Under the pieces are notes generated by a model. The model did not search any database. It had not been told where the DNA came from and was given only the letters and a program-made list of their open reading frames with translations. 64,000 bases of DNA from Leptospira paudalimensis. Its GTDB lineage: Bacteria > Spirochaetota > Leptospiria > Leptospirales > Leptospiraceae. Shown here piece by piece: positions 33,718-42,302 of the stretch (the first letter of the stretch is position 1; every line of letters starts with the position of its first letter). Location: assembly GCF_026151345.1 (NCBI RefSeq), contig NZ_JAMQPR010000002.1, forward strand, positions 186,001-250,000. Direction: 5' to 3'. A program made the translations under genes and the position numbers.

Positions 33718-35031
33718 ATGCCCCCTCATACCGCTTCCTTGTTTGCATCCAGCCAAACAGGCAAAGAATGGATGGAAACGATCCTTCCTTCTTTGTGGGC
33801 AGAGTTGTGTACAGAGTTTGGGTTGGCCTCGGGAGTTGTGGTTCTCAAAGCAGAAGACGAAGATTCCTTTTATGAGTCAGCCAGTTTCGGATACGGAGAA
33901 GATGGTTTTTATTATTCGTTTTTGAATCGAGGTTCTGCACAATGGGAGACTCTCATGACTTCCAGGGAACCTGTTTTCTTTTCTGGGAAAGAATTTCCTT
34001 TATTTGGAAAAACAACAAATGCAATGTCCATCCGAATCGTTGCAAAAGAAAGTATTGGTTTTCTTCTCGTTGAATTTGAAGGAGAAACATCCTTCTCTTT
34101 ATTTGCTCTCCTTTCGCTTTTTGCAGAAAAAATTGGAAAAGAGTGGAGTGGCAATAAACCCCAAATGCATCGTCTGACTCCAAAAGATTCTGATGTTTCG
34201 TATCTCTATTTCAGAGACAAAATTCCCAATCTTGAATCAGCAGTCCATAGGTTCGGATCCGAGAGGTTGGTTTCGATTTTTGGAGCTCCCGGGTCGGGGA
34301 AAAAAAGTCTAGCAAAATGGATCCACCAAAACAAGTTTTCGGGTGCTCCCTTTCTCGTTGTAGAATCTGTACCTGATCATTTTGGGAAATTTGAAAAAGC
34401 CCTTCAGGAATGGGGAACTGAGTCAAATTTAGGGAGTTTAGTATTTACGAACCCAGAACATTTTTCATTGGGCCAACAACAAATCCTTACGGATTGGTGG
34501 GCAAAATCTGGGTTCCAAGGCAATCTTTTTCTCTTGGGAGATTCGAATGGAAGTGGCGAAGTCCTTCCCGAATTTGTCCAATTGTTACGAAAAAATCCAG
34601 TGTATTTACCGGCATTAAACCAATTGCCAAAACCTACATTTTCCAAAATCATAGAGTCCATTTTCCAAGAATTGTGCCACGATCAAAATCGTTCCGATCT
34701 GACTCTGAGTCCGGCCGGAGAAGAGGAACTTCTCAATCGAAATTATAAAGAAAACTTCGTCGAATTGAGGAGTGCGATTCTTTCTGGAATTTTAACTTGT
34801 CGTACCAAAATGGTAGATGTCCCTGATCTTTTGGTCGGCCGGAACCGGATGGATATTGAGATTCCAGATGCAGAAGATTTAGACTTGCGGCGAGGGATAG
34901 AAGCCTTAGAAAGGCAGAAGATTCTTTTGGCAATGCGTATCTTTTCGGGAAACCAAATCCGAATGGCAAAGGCATTAGGAATTTCGAGAGGGTCTCTCCA
35001 ATACAAAATGAAACAACTTGGTTTGATGTAA
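33718..35031 (+). CDS. Degenerate sigma-54-activator-like protein (GAF-like, AAA+, Fis HTH)
   Basis: 437 residues from ATG at 33718; a GTG nine codons upstream (33691) is possible and neither has a clear ribosome site. A GAF-like sensor region comes first, then an AAA-type region with Walker A GAPGSGKKSLAKW and, where Walker B should be, GSLVFTNPEHFSLGQQQ, lacking the expected acidic pair. The GAFTGA motif of true sigma-54 activators is not visible. The C-terminus is a clear Fis-type helix-turn-helix (ALERQKILLAMRIFSGNQIR, then MAKALGISRGSLQYKMKQLG). It probably binds DNA but no longer remodels sigma-54. It is divergent from parA across the palindromes. Confidence 0.7.
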   Translation: MPPHTASLFASSQTGKEWMETILPSLWAELCTEFGLASGVVVLKAEDEDSFYESASFGYGEDGFYYSFLNRGSAQWETLMTSREPVFFSGKEFPLFGKTTNAMSIRIVAKESIGFLLVEFEGETSFSLFALLSLFAEKIGKEWSGNKPQMHRLTPKDSDVSYLYFRDKIPNLESAVHRFGSERLVSIFGAPGSGKKSLAKWIHQNKFSGAPFLVVESVPDHFGKFEKALQEWGTESNLGSLVFTNPEHFSLGQQQILTDWWAKSGFQGNLFLLGDSNGSGEVLPEFVQLLRKNPVYLPALNQLPKPTFSKIIESIFQELCHDQNRSDLTLSPAGEEELLNRNYKENFVELRSAILSGILTCRTKMVDVPDLLVGRNRMDIEIPDAEDLDLRRGIEALERQKILLAMRIFSGNQIRMAKALGISRGSLQYKMKQLGLM

Positions 35032-35033
35032 AG

Positions 35034-36032
35034 ATGGATGATACTGTATACGAAGAACGGAAAACTCCGGCAGGGTTTCTCGTAAAAGTCCGGATTTCCA
35101 AACTGACTTACGTCGTTTTTACTGAATCAGGCCCCGAGGTTCCCAAAGGGGCCAAAAATAATTCCATCGTTGTCAACGTCCCGAGAGTGGGTTTTTTTGG
35201 GGATGATTTTGACGTTTCCCATTTTCATTTGGGGGAACTTTCCTTCGTCAACGTAAAAGCGGGAAAGATGGTCATTCCATACCAACATGGTTTCTCCAAT
35301 GAGATCAAAACCATTTATCTGGGTACGGGAAGCCAGAGTGATGTTTTACCCGTTGTCATTTATCACTATAAAAACAAAGAAGATTTGATGGCAGCTTGGG
35401 AGCGGGGGGAGCAGGCACAATTTTTGGTTGTCGATGAAGAAATCCCCAGATCGGACATGGTCTCATTCAAAATCCGATACCCGAGTATGAACATCCTAGT
35501 GATCAAAAAAAGGATTAATACTTCCGCAGAATCCCTGTCTCCAAAAACCGAAGAATCAAAAGACAAGGGAGTGGTGGATTATGATAAGGTTCGTGCGACA
35601 GATGTTGCCAAAAACCAAAACCTAAACACATATAGTGAGAACCCAGTTTTTTTAGCTAGGATCCACCTCCGTGCTATGGAGTTAGATAAAGTAAAACAAC
35701 TCCTCCTCGATTTCCATTTGTCTTCTGACGACGTTATGTTCATCCGAACCTTTTTGGATGTGATGATCAAAAATGAATATAAGAAACCCGAACTAGACAC
35801 AGTCAAACCCCAACTCATTGCCATGAACGAAGCTTTTCGATTGGCAGTCTTAATTCTGGAATTCCAAGTGGAAGCTTTCGAAAAAGAATTGGATGGTGGA
35901 TTTTCAAAAGACATTTCACATATGATTTATGCCCTCTTAGCCAAAGAACAAGACTCGGCCAAAGACCTAGAACACGAAATTGTTTTGTGGGAATGGAAAC
36001 TCAGGGTCCGTGCATCCCTCTATAAAAAATAA
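35034..36032 (+). CDS. Hypothetical protein downstream of the Fis-type gene
   Basis: 332 residues, no signal peptide or membrane helix. It starts two bases after the previous stop, so it is co-transcribed. It has a beta-rich N-terminal half (VFTESGPEVPKGAKNNSIVV; VEVxxGKMVIPYQHGF-like pattern) and a helical C-terminal half (MELDKVKQLLLDFHLSS). No catalytic motif recognised. The N-terminal part has two-domain symmetry reminiscent of a small signalling or scaffolding protein, but I do not assign a family. The context suggests a replicon-linked role with the upstream regulator. Confidence 0.6.
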   Translation: MDDTVYEERKTPAGFLVKVRISKLTYVVFTESGPEVPKGAKNNSIVVNVPRVGFFGDDFDVSHFHLGELSFVNVKAGKMVIPYQHGFSNEIKTIYLGTGSQSDVLPVVIYHYKNKEDLMAAWERGEQAQFLVVDEEIPRSDMVSFKIRYPSMNILVIKKRINTSAESLSPKTEESKDKGVVDYDKVRATDVAKNQNLNTYSENPVFLARIHLRAMELDKVKQLLLDFHLSSDDVMFIRTFLDVMIKNEYKKPELDTVKPQLIAMNEAFRLAVLILEFQVEAFEKELDGGFSKDISHMIYALLAKEQDSAKDLEHEIVLWEWKLRVRASLYKK

Positions 36033-36081
36033 GAAAAAACACTAAAAAATGCTTTATTTTTCTCGAATTTCAGGGAAAACT

Positions 36082-36966
36082 ATGGATATTCATATGGATT
36101 TCTTGGGAATAACAGAAAAGTTGGCACAAAAATTGCACAAAACTGCGCCGTTTTTTTGTGCTCTGGTGATAGCCGTTTTTTCCCAAGGATCTTTATCTGC
36201 GAATGAATGGGAGGAACCAGTTGTCCTCTTAAACGATCCACTTGTTCCTGCCATTGAACTAAGGGAAGGTGTGATCAGTGAAGTTGAGGTAAGTCCAAAC
36301 CAAGAGATTGCCATTCCATCGAATCAAAGCGAAGGGCAAAATCTCTTCCAAATTCCAAATGCCCAAGTGGAAAAACAATCGATTCAGTTTTTTACATCCA
36401 ATCAGATTTCCTTCGCAAATGTTTCACTTCCGGGTGAAAAGGGGATGGGTTCGGCTCATTGCCAAGTTGTACTCGCAAACAGTATAATAGTATCGAGGGA
36501 AGCGGAGAATCTACTTGTAAAATCGATTGCCAGCCCAGGACTTTTTGGTTTTCTGGGGATATGTCTCAACCGAAGCGAGTTGCCTTCCAAAAATTTCTCA
36601 ACGCCATGCGAAAATTGTCTACTGAGGTCAATGACTCTGAGATCTGCAAGCGATTGGAGATTCTCATGGCAACCAGTAAGGACGACCTCCCATTGGCTCA
36701 CGTCAACCAACTCCTCCAAGAACCAAAAGAATTCGATCCAAAGACAATTCCTGAGCCATACACTCAATACGTCCGACATTTCATCTACATGGTCAAACGG
36801 AATGGCCGAATGCCCAGTGACATTCTCTCCAATGAAGAAAATGGCACAGGAGGATCTGGTAATTCTCGCGGGAATCAAAAGGAATCAAAGGTTTCCTCTA
36901 AAACCAGTACAAGCGCAAAAAACAAACGATCTGACTCTTCTGGTTCAAAACCTTCGTTTGCTGTAA
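36082..36966 (+). CDS. Signal-peptide protein whose frame runs through the next gene
   Basis: 294 residues from ATG at 36082, which has CAGGGAAAACT upstream; an earlier in-frame ATG at 36049 lacks support. The N-terminus has an export signal (FFCALVIAVFSQGSLSANEW). The middle (WEEPVVLLNDPLVPAIELRE and IPNAQVEKQSIQFF) looks like a genuine envelope protein. After about residue 165 (around base 36560) the frame overlaps the in-phase coding of the next gene and becomes Ser-rich with no sensible pattern, so the true protein probably ends near there or has lost its original stop. The function is unknown. Confidence 0.45.
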   Translation: MDIHMDFLGITEKLAQKLHKTAPFFCALVIAVFSQGSLSANEWEEPVVLLNDPLVPAIELREGVISEVEVSPNQEIAIPSNQSEGQNLFQIPNAQVEKQSIQFFTSNQISFANVSLPGEKGMGSAHCQVVLANSIIVSREAENLLVKSIASPGLFGFLGICLNRSELPSKNFSTPCENCLLRSMTLRSASDWRFSWQPVRTTSHWLTSTNSSKNQKNSIQRQFLSHTLNTSDISSTWSNGMAECPVTFSPMKKMAQEDLVILAGIKRNQRFPLKPVQAQKTNDLTLLVQNLRLL

Positions 36967-37004
36967 AAAAAGCTAAAACCACCACCTCTAAATCTAAAAA
37001 ATAA
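36561..37004 (+). CDS. Hypothetical protein with basic, Ser/Lys-rich tail
   Basis: 147 residues from ATG at 36561, preceded by TGGGGAT. The first 100 residues are helical and charged (FQKFLNAMRKLSTEVNDSEI; LEILMATSKDDLPLAHVNQL). The last 40 are a Lys/Ser-rich low-complexity tail (SGSKPSFAVKKAKTTTSKSK) like those of histone-H1-type nucleic-acid binders. It overlaps the out-of-phase 3' half of the preceding frame by 406 bases. The codon pattern fits real coding here and not in the overlapping frame. Nucleoid or DNA-binding protein of the replicon is a guess. Confidence 0.6.
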   Translation: MSQPKRVAFQKFLNAMRKLSTEVNDSEICKRLEILMATSKDDLPLAHVNQLLQEPKEFDPKTIPEPYTQYVRHFIYMVKRNGRMPSDILSNEENGTGGSGNSRGNQKESKVSSKTSTSAKNKRSDSSGSKPSFAVKKAKTTTSKSKK

Positions 37005-37024
37005 TCCAAACCAAGATCCCTCAT

Positions 37025-37050
37025 GAGACCACCATCTTACGCGTGGTTTC
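37025..37050 (+). terminator. Weak terminator-like stem after the basic-tail gene
   Basis: GAGACCAC at 37025-37032 pairs with GTGGTTTC at 37043-37050 (eight pairs, one G-U), ten-base loop, starting 21 bases after the stop at 37004. No strong T run follows, so termination is uncertain. Confidence 0.3.
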
Positions 37051-37141
37051 CGTTGCCTTTCCGTCCCTGTGCTCACTACAGGGAGAAAATGCCAAAATTG
37101 ACAAAAACAAGCACAGTCCTGGGCGACACCCTGGGGAAAGA

Positions 37142-37167
37142 ATATTTGCCTAAAATTAGGCAAATAT
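37142..37167. repeat. 26-bp perfect palindrome in the gene-free stretch
   Basis: Arms ATATTTGCCTAA and TTAGGCAAATAT with two central A. The inner TTTGCCTA...TAGGCAAA half-sites reappear in shorter form at 37249-37264. Two related palindromes about 100 bases apart suggest a DNA-binding protein site or structured element. Confidence 0.6.
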
Positions 37168-37583
37168 AGCCGAAATCTACGTCTTAACGGCTCACAGTCA
37201 CAGGAATTCCCGTTTGAAAGCAAAAGGGTTGTTGGAACCAAGAAAAATTGCCTATATTTAGGCATTTAAATTCGGTGGAATCTGCTGAGTCGAATTGCCC
37301 GAAGTTCGGCATACGAATCGGGGCAGAGCATCCCGAGGGACCAACTTTCGGCATCGAGTGTCCTCGAGTGGGCGGCCTTTTGGAAGGGGTGACTCGGTTT
37401 CGCCAGCCCGTACTACGGCAATTCCATATTTTGAATTTGCTGCCGGAAACTCGTCAGTCACTCCTTCGTTTTCAGCTCTTATGGGATTGTTTCCTTTCCT
37501 TTCCTTTCCGCCCCTTTATGATTACAAGCTTCCCCTGAAGGTTTGGTGACCAAATTCGGTCATTTCCTAGTAAAGGAGAGGCG

Positions 37584-37625
37584 ATGAACAAATCGGCCAG
37601 AGGGAAACTTTTGTCCGCATTCTAG
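37584..37625 (+). CDS. Possible 13-residue leader peptide
   Basis: ATG at 37584 has the Shine-Dalgarno sequence AAAGGAG five bases upstream (37572-37578) and opens a frame MNKSARGKLLSAF ending in TAG at 37623-37625. The ribosome site is stronger than that of most genes in the window. It could be a leader peptide or a coincidence, as no downstream attenuator was recognised. Confidence 0.3.
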   Translation: MNKSARGKLLSAF

Positions 37626-37956
37626 CCCAAATATTGAAGTGAACTTTCGTAACTTAGCCGTGTTTTTCCAGACCAAAGGAAAAGGAATCCAAAAAGCAAA
37701 TTACCCATTTTATCAGATAAAACATTCTCAATTGCCGAAAGATAGGCATTTAGGACTAAAAATCTGCCCAGAGCGAGGCATTTCCCCCTTGGGCCCCACC
37801 TTTGTTCCCAGGCCAAATTCCTTCTTTTTTTTGCACCAAAAAGAACAAATAAGCTGCCAATATGTCATGTGTAGCCCGATTTCATCTGCATGCAAATTTG
37901 GCAGAAAAGCGAATATTGGTTGCCTGAGGGGCAACTCCTCCTCATCTTTCCTTGGT

Positions 37957-38172
37957 ATGGCAGAAACAATACGGTTAAGGGTGAAATGTCACGCCTGCTC
38001 TAATGTAATCGAAGGTACGGCCAAATACGGCTCAGGTCACTTTGTGCCAGAGGGTGTTGTGTTTGAATTTGTGGCAGTTGGGAAAGTAGAAGGTGCAAAA
38101 GGCCGTCGCGTAAAGGCAGAAGTCACTTGCACATGCCCCAATTGTGGAGTAAAATGCAAATACAATGTTTAA
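37957..38172 (+). CDS. Small zinc-ribbon protein
   Basis: 71 residues from ATG at 37957, with the longer upstream frame rejected because it reads through low-coding sequence. Two Cys pairs make a zinc ribbon: VKCHACSN near the start and TCTCPNCGVKCKYNV at the end. The middle is basic and Gly-rich (AKGRRVKAEV). It is probably a small cytoplasmic metal-binding protein that may touch nucleic acid. No strong ribosome site is visible (CTTGGT before ATG). It lies 21 bases upstream of the MBOAT gene. Confidence 0.65.
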   Translation: MAETIRLRVKCHACSNVIEGTAKYGSGHFVPEGVVFEFVAVGKVEGAKGRRVKAEVTCTCPNCGVKCKYNV

Positions 38173-38193
38173 TGCACAATATTAAGCCATTAT

Positions 38194-39672
38194 ATGCTCT
38201 TTAATTCGGCACTATTTGGTGTGTTTTTGGCAATCACGATTGTTCTATGGCATCTTCTTGCAAATTGGCTGCACATATTTAGTCAAATAAATGCACAAAA
38301 TAAATCAATATATAGATCATTTAAAGTTTTTTATCTGTTGATAATTAGTCTTTTATTTTACAGTTTTTGGAACAAAAATTACTTAATATTAATCATTTGG
38401 ATTGCTCTGGTTGACTTTCTTGTGACTCGAGCGATCCACAGCGCCAAATCGGCCCGATTTCGCCTTTTCTTTTTGTCACTTTCTCTAGCAAATAGCCTTG
38501 GGTTACTGGTATTCTTAAAATATGGGCATTTTATAGCTGAAAATTGGGCAAATATGATCGGATCTCCACAGGGTTCAGGGACTTTTTGGAGCCAGTGGCT
38601 CTTACCCGTTGGAATTTCCTTTTATACCTTCCAGTCGATTTCTTATGTAGTGGATGTCTACCAGGGGGAATTGGTTCCGGAGAGGAAATTTTCATCCTAC
38701 CTTCTGTTTCTCAGTTTTTTCCCACAGTTAGTAGCGGGTCCCATTGTCACGGCAAAGTCTTTTTTACCACAGATCAGGAGGCCACTCCATTTCCTTCGGA
38801 TCCCCTTTTTATTCGGGACATTTTTAATTCTACTCGGTCTGTTTAAGAAAATGGTGTTGGCTGACCATCTGGCTGAGGTAGCTGATATCGTTTTTTCACA
38901 TCCAGACAAAATGTCATCGCCTGCTCTCTGGATGGGAATGTTTTCCTACTCCCTACAGATATACTGCGATTTTTCTGGGTACACTGATATTGCCCAAGGC
39001 ACGGCAGTTCTATTTGGATTCCATTTGCCTGAGAATTTTCGGATGCCTTACCTATCGAGTGGATTTTCAGAATTCTGGACTCGTTGGCATATTTCTTTAT
39101 CCCAGTGGTTAAAAAAATACCTATACATTCCTCTTGGTGGAAACCGGATGGGAGTCTTTTTTACTTATCGGAACCTTATTCTTGTGATGGCCATTGGTGG
39201 TCTTTGGCATGGTGCTTCTTGGAATTTTGTAGTTTGGGGGACTGGGCATGGCATCTTACTTGTGGTGGAAAGATGGATTGGAGTACGTTACTCTCTGATG
39301 ACACTTCCTGCTTGGAAACCATTCAAAGTTGTTTTCACTTTTTTTGCGGTAAGTCTTTTGTGGGTATTCTTTCGAAGTGCTAATTTGGTTGATTCCCTGT
39401 GTTACCTACAGGGGATTTTTACAAAAAAAGAGGGTTTTTTGTTACCATACACTCTTGAAATGAAATTTGTTTATTGTTTTGTGTTGGTATTGATTGGCCA
39501 TTTGATTGGAAGTCGCATTTTTAAGGAAAACAAACAACTGTTAGCAAAATTCGAAAAAATGCATAATTCCTTAGGAAAATTGGCATTTTTAGCTTTTGTT
39601 GCAGTTTTAAGTTTGATTGTGATCGTATTGTATTCTGCTGAAAGTAAACCGTTTGTTTACTTTGTATTTTAG
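38194..39672 (+). CDS. MBOAT-family O-acyltransferase (AlgI-like), copy 1
   Basis: 492 residues with about eleven membrane helices. MBOAT features: LPVGISFYTFQSISYVVDVY, FPQLVAGPI, RMPYLSSGFSEFWTRWHISL and the active-site IGGLWHGASWNFVVWG with the conserved His. These inner-membrane enzymes move acetyl groups across the membrane, usually for polysaccharide O-acetylation, with a periplasmic SGNH partner. That partner is the very next gene, eight bases on. A second MBOAT at 60.5 kb is a distant relative on the other strand. The polymer is unknown. Confidence 0.9.
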   Translation: MLFNSALFGVFLAITIVLWHLLANWLHIFSQINAQNKSIYRSFKVFYLLIISLLFYSFWNKNYLILIIWIALVDFLVTRAIHSAKSARFRLFFLSLSLANSLGLLVFLKYGHFIAENWANMIGSPQGSGTFWSQWLLPVGISFYTFQSISYVVDVYQGELVPERKFSSYLLFLSFFPQLVAGPIVTAKSFLPQIRRPLHFLRIPFLFGTFLILLGLFKKMVLADHLAEVADIVFSHPDKMSSPALWMGMFSYSLQIYCDFSGYTDIAQGTAVLFGFHLPENFRMPYLSSGFSEFWTRWHISLSQWLKKYLYIPLGGNRMGVFFTYRNLILVMAIGGLWHGASWNFVVWGTGHGILLVVERWIGVRYSLMTLPAWKPFKVVFTFFAVSLLWVFFRSANLVDSLCYLQGIFTKKEGFLLPYTLEMKFVYCFVLVLIGHLIGSRIFKENKQLLAKFEKMHNSLGKLAFLAFVAVLSLIVIVLYSAESKPFVYFVF

Positions 39673-39680
39673 GAATTAAG

Positions 39681-41201
39681 ATGAAAAAACGGATATTTTT
39701 CCTTACATGTCTGATTGTCTTTTTGTTCGGGATAGATACTTTGTTTTTCCGCAAAATCCAATTCCTTTTGCCAAATGAATCTCCTTGGAATACAAATCAT
39801 TTTTTCAATTTTTTATACGAATATGAAAGGATACGTTCTCTTCCCAAAATTAAAAAACGGATCATCATTGTCGGAAGTTCGGTTGCCTATTATTCCATTG
39901 ATGCACGGTCCTTGGAAAAAACCTTAAAGGATAAATTTTCATTAGATGTAGATGTTTTTTATTTAGCGTATGCGGGCAATAGTCCTCTATATGTGTATTT
40001 ACTTCTCAATTGGCTTACACCTTTGGAACCAGACTTAGTCGTTTACCCCGTTAATTTTATTGATTATCGCCTCCACCGAACGTATGTTTTGTTTCCAGAA
40101 GGAAGGAATGATTCAGTTGATGAATCTTTAATGATACGAGATGCACTTACATTTGGAGAAGCACCTCAATCATTATGGGTTTTTCCTTGGGAAACTCTGA
40201 TGGAAGTGGGCTCGGAGATGGATACGGAAACTTTTTCTCGCTACATTGTTTCTTCCGGTTTCACTTTTTACCGGTACAAAGACATTTTCGAACAAAACAT
40301 ACAAAACCTACTCCAACACCGATTTGGTCGAAATACAAGTTATCATTCTTATATGGGTGTCAGCATTCCAGAAGGAGTCAATGGACTTGGTTGGACAGGG
40401 AAACAATTTAGTTTTTTCCCAACACATAAAATGGAAGAAAAAGGGATTTGGTTGGAAGTCACTCCCTATTTGCTTGCTGGTTCCACTTGTAAACTTACCT
40501 TTTCGAACGGCGATACAAACCAAGTCGTGATCCTAAAAGATCCTAGATGGACGAAGGTTCGTTTGGATCCAATTTTCTTTAGGGAAAACAAACAAATCAC
40601 TGCGACATTGGAACGAGTGTGGTATGCACATGAAGCTACTGGAGCTTATTTGGATTATCATTATGACCCCATGGGTGTCCGATTGGAACAGACATTTGGT
40701 CTAGAAGTGGCAAAGTCAGGTGTCCAATACACTCGGGAACCACGTACGGAAGACTATCGTTATCAGGGGATGGATGATAAGACTTATACTCGTTATTTTT
40801 ACTATCGATTGTTAGAAGGTTTGGATAAACGACCTGGAATTGGTTATTTAGTCGCATTAAAACTTGCCAAAGAAAGAATCCGAAACGAAAAATTCCGACC
40901 TTTTTTTCATTTTCATTACCTGCAAAAAATCGCAGACCATTTTCGAAATCGAAATATCCCGTTTTTGCTCATCAATAACCCAGAAAATCCAATCTCTCTC
41001 AATTGGTATGAGAATTCGGACTGGTATCGGGACCATTTGCTTTTTCTGAAATCTTTGGATTCGGGTTCCGTACATTTTTGGGACATCCACGGCTTACTCC
41101 CAATGCAAGGGTTTTCCGATTTTCATCACTTCACTTATGCAGGAATGGAACAAATGAATTCGATTTATGCGGAAAGAATTGGAAATCTCTTTCCGAAATA
41201 A
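39681..41201 (+). CDS. SGNH-hydrolase-like partner of MBOAT, copy 1
   Basis: 506 residues with one N-terminal membrane anchor (FFLTCLIVFLFGIDTLFF) and a large periplasmic part. The SGNH-like block I is RIIIVGSSVAYYSID (Ser in GSS), and near the end WDIHGLLPMQGFSDFHHFTY carries a plausible Asp/His block V. Several Trp/Tyr-rich beta segments lie between. Such AlgJ/AlgX-type proteins accept acetyl from the MBOAT and place it on a polysaccharide. It follows the MBOAT by eight bases, and asd follows 36 bases later. Confidence 0.75.
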   Translation: MKKRIFFLTCLIVFLFGIDTLFFRKIQFLLPNESPWNTNHFFNFLYEYERIRSLPKIKKRIIIVGSSVAYYSIDARSLEKTLKDKFSLDVDVFYLAYAGNSPLYVYLLLNWLTPLEPDLVVYPVNFIDYRLHRTYVLFPEGRNDSVDESLMIRDALTFGEAPQSLWVFPWETLMEVGSEMDTETFSRYIVSSGFTFYRYKDIFEQNIQNLLQHRFGRNTSYHSYMGVSIPEGVNGLGWTGKQFSFFPTHKMEEKGIWLEVTPYLLAGSTCKLTFSNGDTNQVVILKDPRWTKVRLDPIFFRENKQITATLERVWYAHEATGAYLDYHYDPMGVRLEQTFGLEVAKSGVQYTREPRTEDYRYQGMDDKTYTRYFYYRLLEGLDKRPGIGYLVALKLAKERIRNEKFRPFFHFHYLQKIADHFRNRNIPFLLINNPENPISLNWYENSDWYRDHLLFLKSLDSGSVHFWDIHGLLPMQGFSDFHHFTYAGMEQMNSIYAERIGNLFPK

Positions 41202-41237
41202 CATGTTTTTCAATCCTTACATTAGATAAGGAAAATT

Positions 41238-42287
41238 ATGGAAAAAATCAAAGTTGGAGTCCTGGGAGCAACAGGATCCGTCGGTCAAAGATTCATTCAA
41301 CTTTTGGAGGATCACCCTTATTTTACGGTGACTCATTTAGCAGCTTCTGAAAAAAGTGCGGGCCAAACTTATGGTGACGTGATGAAGTCTCGTTGGAAGA
41401 TTTCTTCTGACATTCCTTCTTATGCAAAAGACATTATCATTTCATTACCAGATCCAAATGTAACAAAAGGCGTACAACTTGTGTTTAGTGGTCTAGACGC
41501 ATCCATTGCAGGAGAAGTGGAGACTGCTTATGCGGAAGCTGGAGTGATGGTATTATCCAATTCCAAAAACCATCGTATGGACCCAAATGTTCCCATCCTT
41601 TCTGCAGAAGTTAACTCACATCATTTGGATGTTCTTTCTGCACAAAAAACAAAAGGGAAAATCATCACAAATTCCAATTGTACAATAATGGGAGTGACGA
41701 TCTCACTTAAACCACTCATGGATGCATTTGGATTAAAGTCTGTTATGTTATTTTCAATGCAGGCCATTTCAGGTGCAGGTTACCCTGGTGTTCCAACCAT
41801 GGACATCCTTGGAAACGTTGTGCCTTATATCGGTGGAGAAGAAGACAAGGCGGAAGTGGAACCTCAAAAATGTTTGGGGACTGTGGAAGGTGGTGTCATT
41901 AAATCAGCAGACTTTAAAATCTCTGCTCATTGTAACCGAGTTCCTGTATTTGATGGGCACACTGTTTGTGTTTCTGTATCCTTTGATAAAAAACCAAAAA
42001 AAGAAGAGATTTTAAAGGTTTGGGCAGATTTTCAAGGGGAACCACAGAAATTGGGATTGCCGTTTGCACCGAACCCCGCTATTCTTTACCGCGAAGAAAA
42101 CGACCGCCCTCAACCTCGTCTCGATTTGGACACAGGAAAGGGAATGACAACTGTTGTGGGAAGGTTACGAGAAGATTCAATCTTGGACTGGAAATGGGTA
42201 GTTCTTTCGCATAACACGATTCGAGGTGCCGCTGGTGCTGCTATCTTGAATGCTGAGTTATTGTATAAAAAAGGATATTTTAAGTAA
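41238..42287 (+). CDS. asd: Aspartate-semialdehyde dehydrogenase
   Basis: 349 residues. N-terminal NADP loop [14 protein letters not shown]. The catalytic Cys is Cys148 in [10 protein letters not shown] and the proposed acid/base His is His231 in [12 protein letters not shown]. The length and the SNCTI form match the archaeal/fungal-type Asd branch. It makes aspartate semialdehyde, the branch point to lysine/diaminopimelate, threonine and methionine, in the cytoplasm. asd is known on the small chromosome of Leptospira. It follows the SGNH gene by 36 bases and precedes the 666-residue unknown by 15. Confidence 0.94.
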   Translation: MEKIKVGVLGATGSVGQRFIQLLEDHPYFTVTHLAASEKSAGQTYGDVMKSRWKISSDIPSYAKDIIISLPDPNVTKGVQLVFSGLDASIAGEVETAYAEAGVMVLSNSKNHRMDPNVPILSAEVNSHHLDVLSAQKTKGKIITNSNCTIMGVTISLKPLMDAFGLKSVMLFSMQAISGAGYPGVPTMDILGNVVPYIGGEEDKAEVEPQKCLGTVEGGVIKSADFKISAHCNRVPVFDGHTVCVSVSFDKKPKKEEILKVWADFQGEPQKLGLPFAPNPAILYREENDRPQPRLDLDTGKGMTTVVGRLREDSILDWKWVVLSHNTIRGAAGAAILNAELLYKKGYFK

Positions 42288-42302
42288 GGACTCACTACCG
42301 AC

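Larger units (their letters stand above)
37005..37956. other. Palindrome-rich stretch without a convincing gene
   Basis: Roughly 950 bases with several short open frames on both strands, none with good coding character. It appears GC-richer than flanking genes and holds inverted repeats: 37064-37084 (TCCCTGT/ACAGGGA), 37142-37167 (12-base arms), 37249-37264 (TGCCTA/TAGGCA), 37296-37311 (TGCCGAA with one bulged base), 37542-37554 (TTTGGT/ACCAAA) and 37708-37722 (TTTTATC/GATAAAA). The first two share the GCCTA element with the third. It may be an origin region, a structured RNA or a decayed gene. Confidence 0.55.

Noticed and set aside
34733..35101. 122-residue minus-strand frame across the regulator gene end
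   Set aside because: Shadow of the Fis-type HTH coding and the next gene start.
37248..37549. Overlapping 84-96 residue frames on both strands at 37.25-37.55 kb
   Set aside because: No ribosome site, signal or motif; overlapping frames in several phases suggest GC-rich noncoding DNA.
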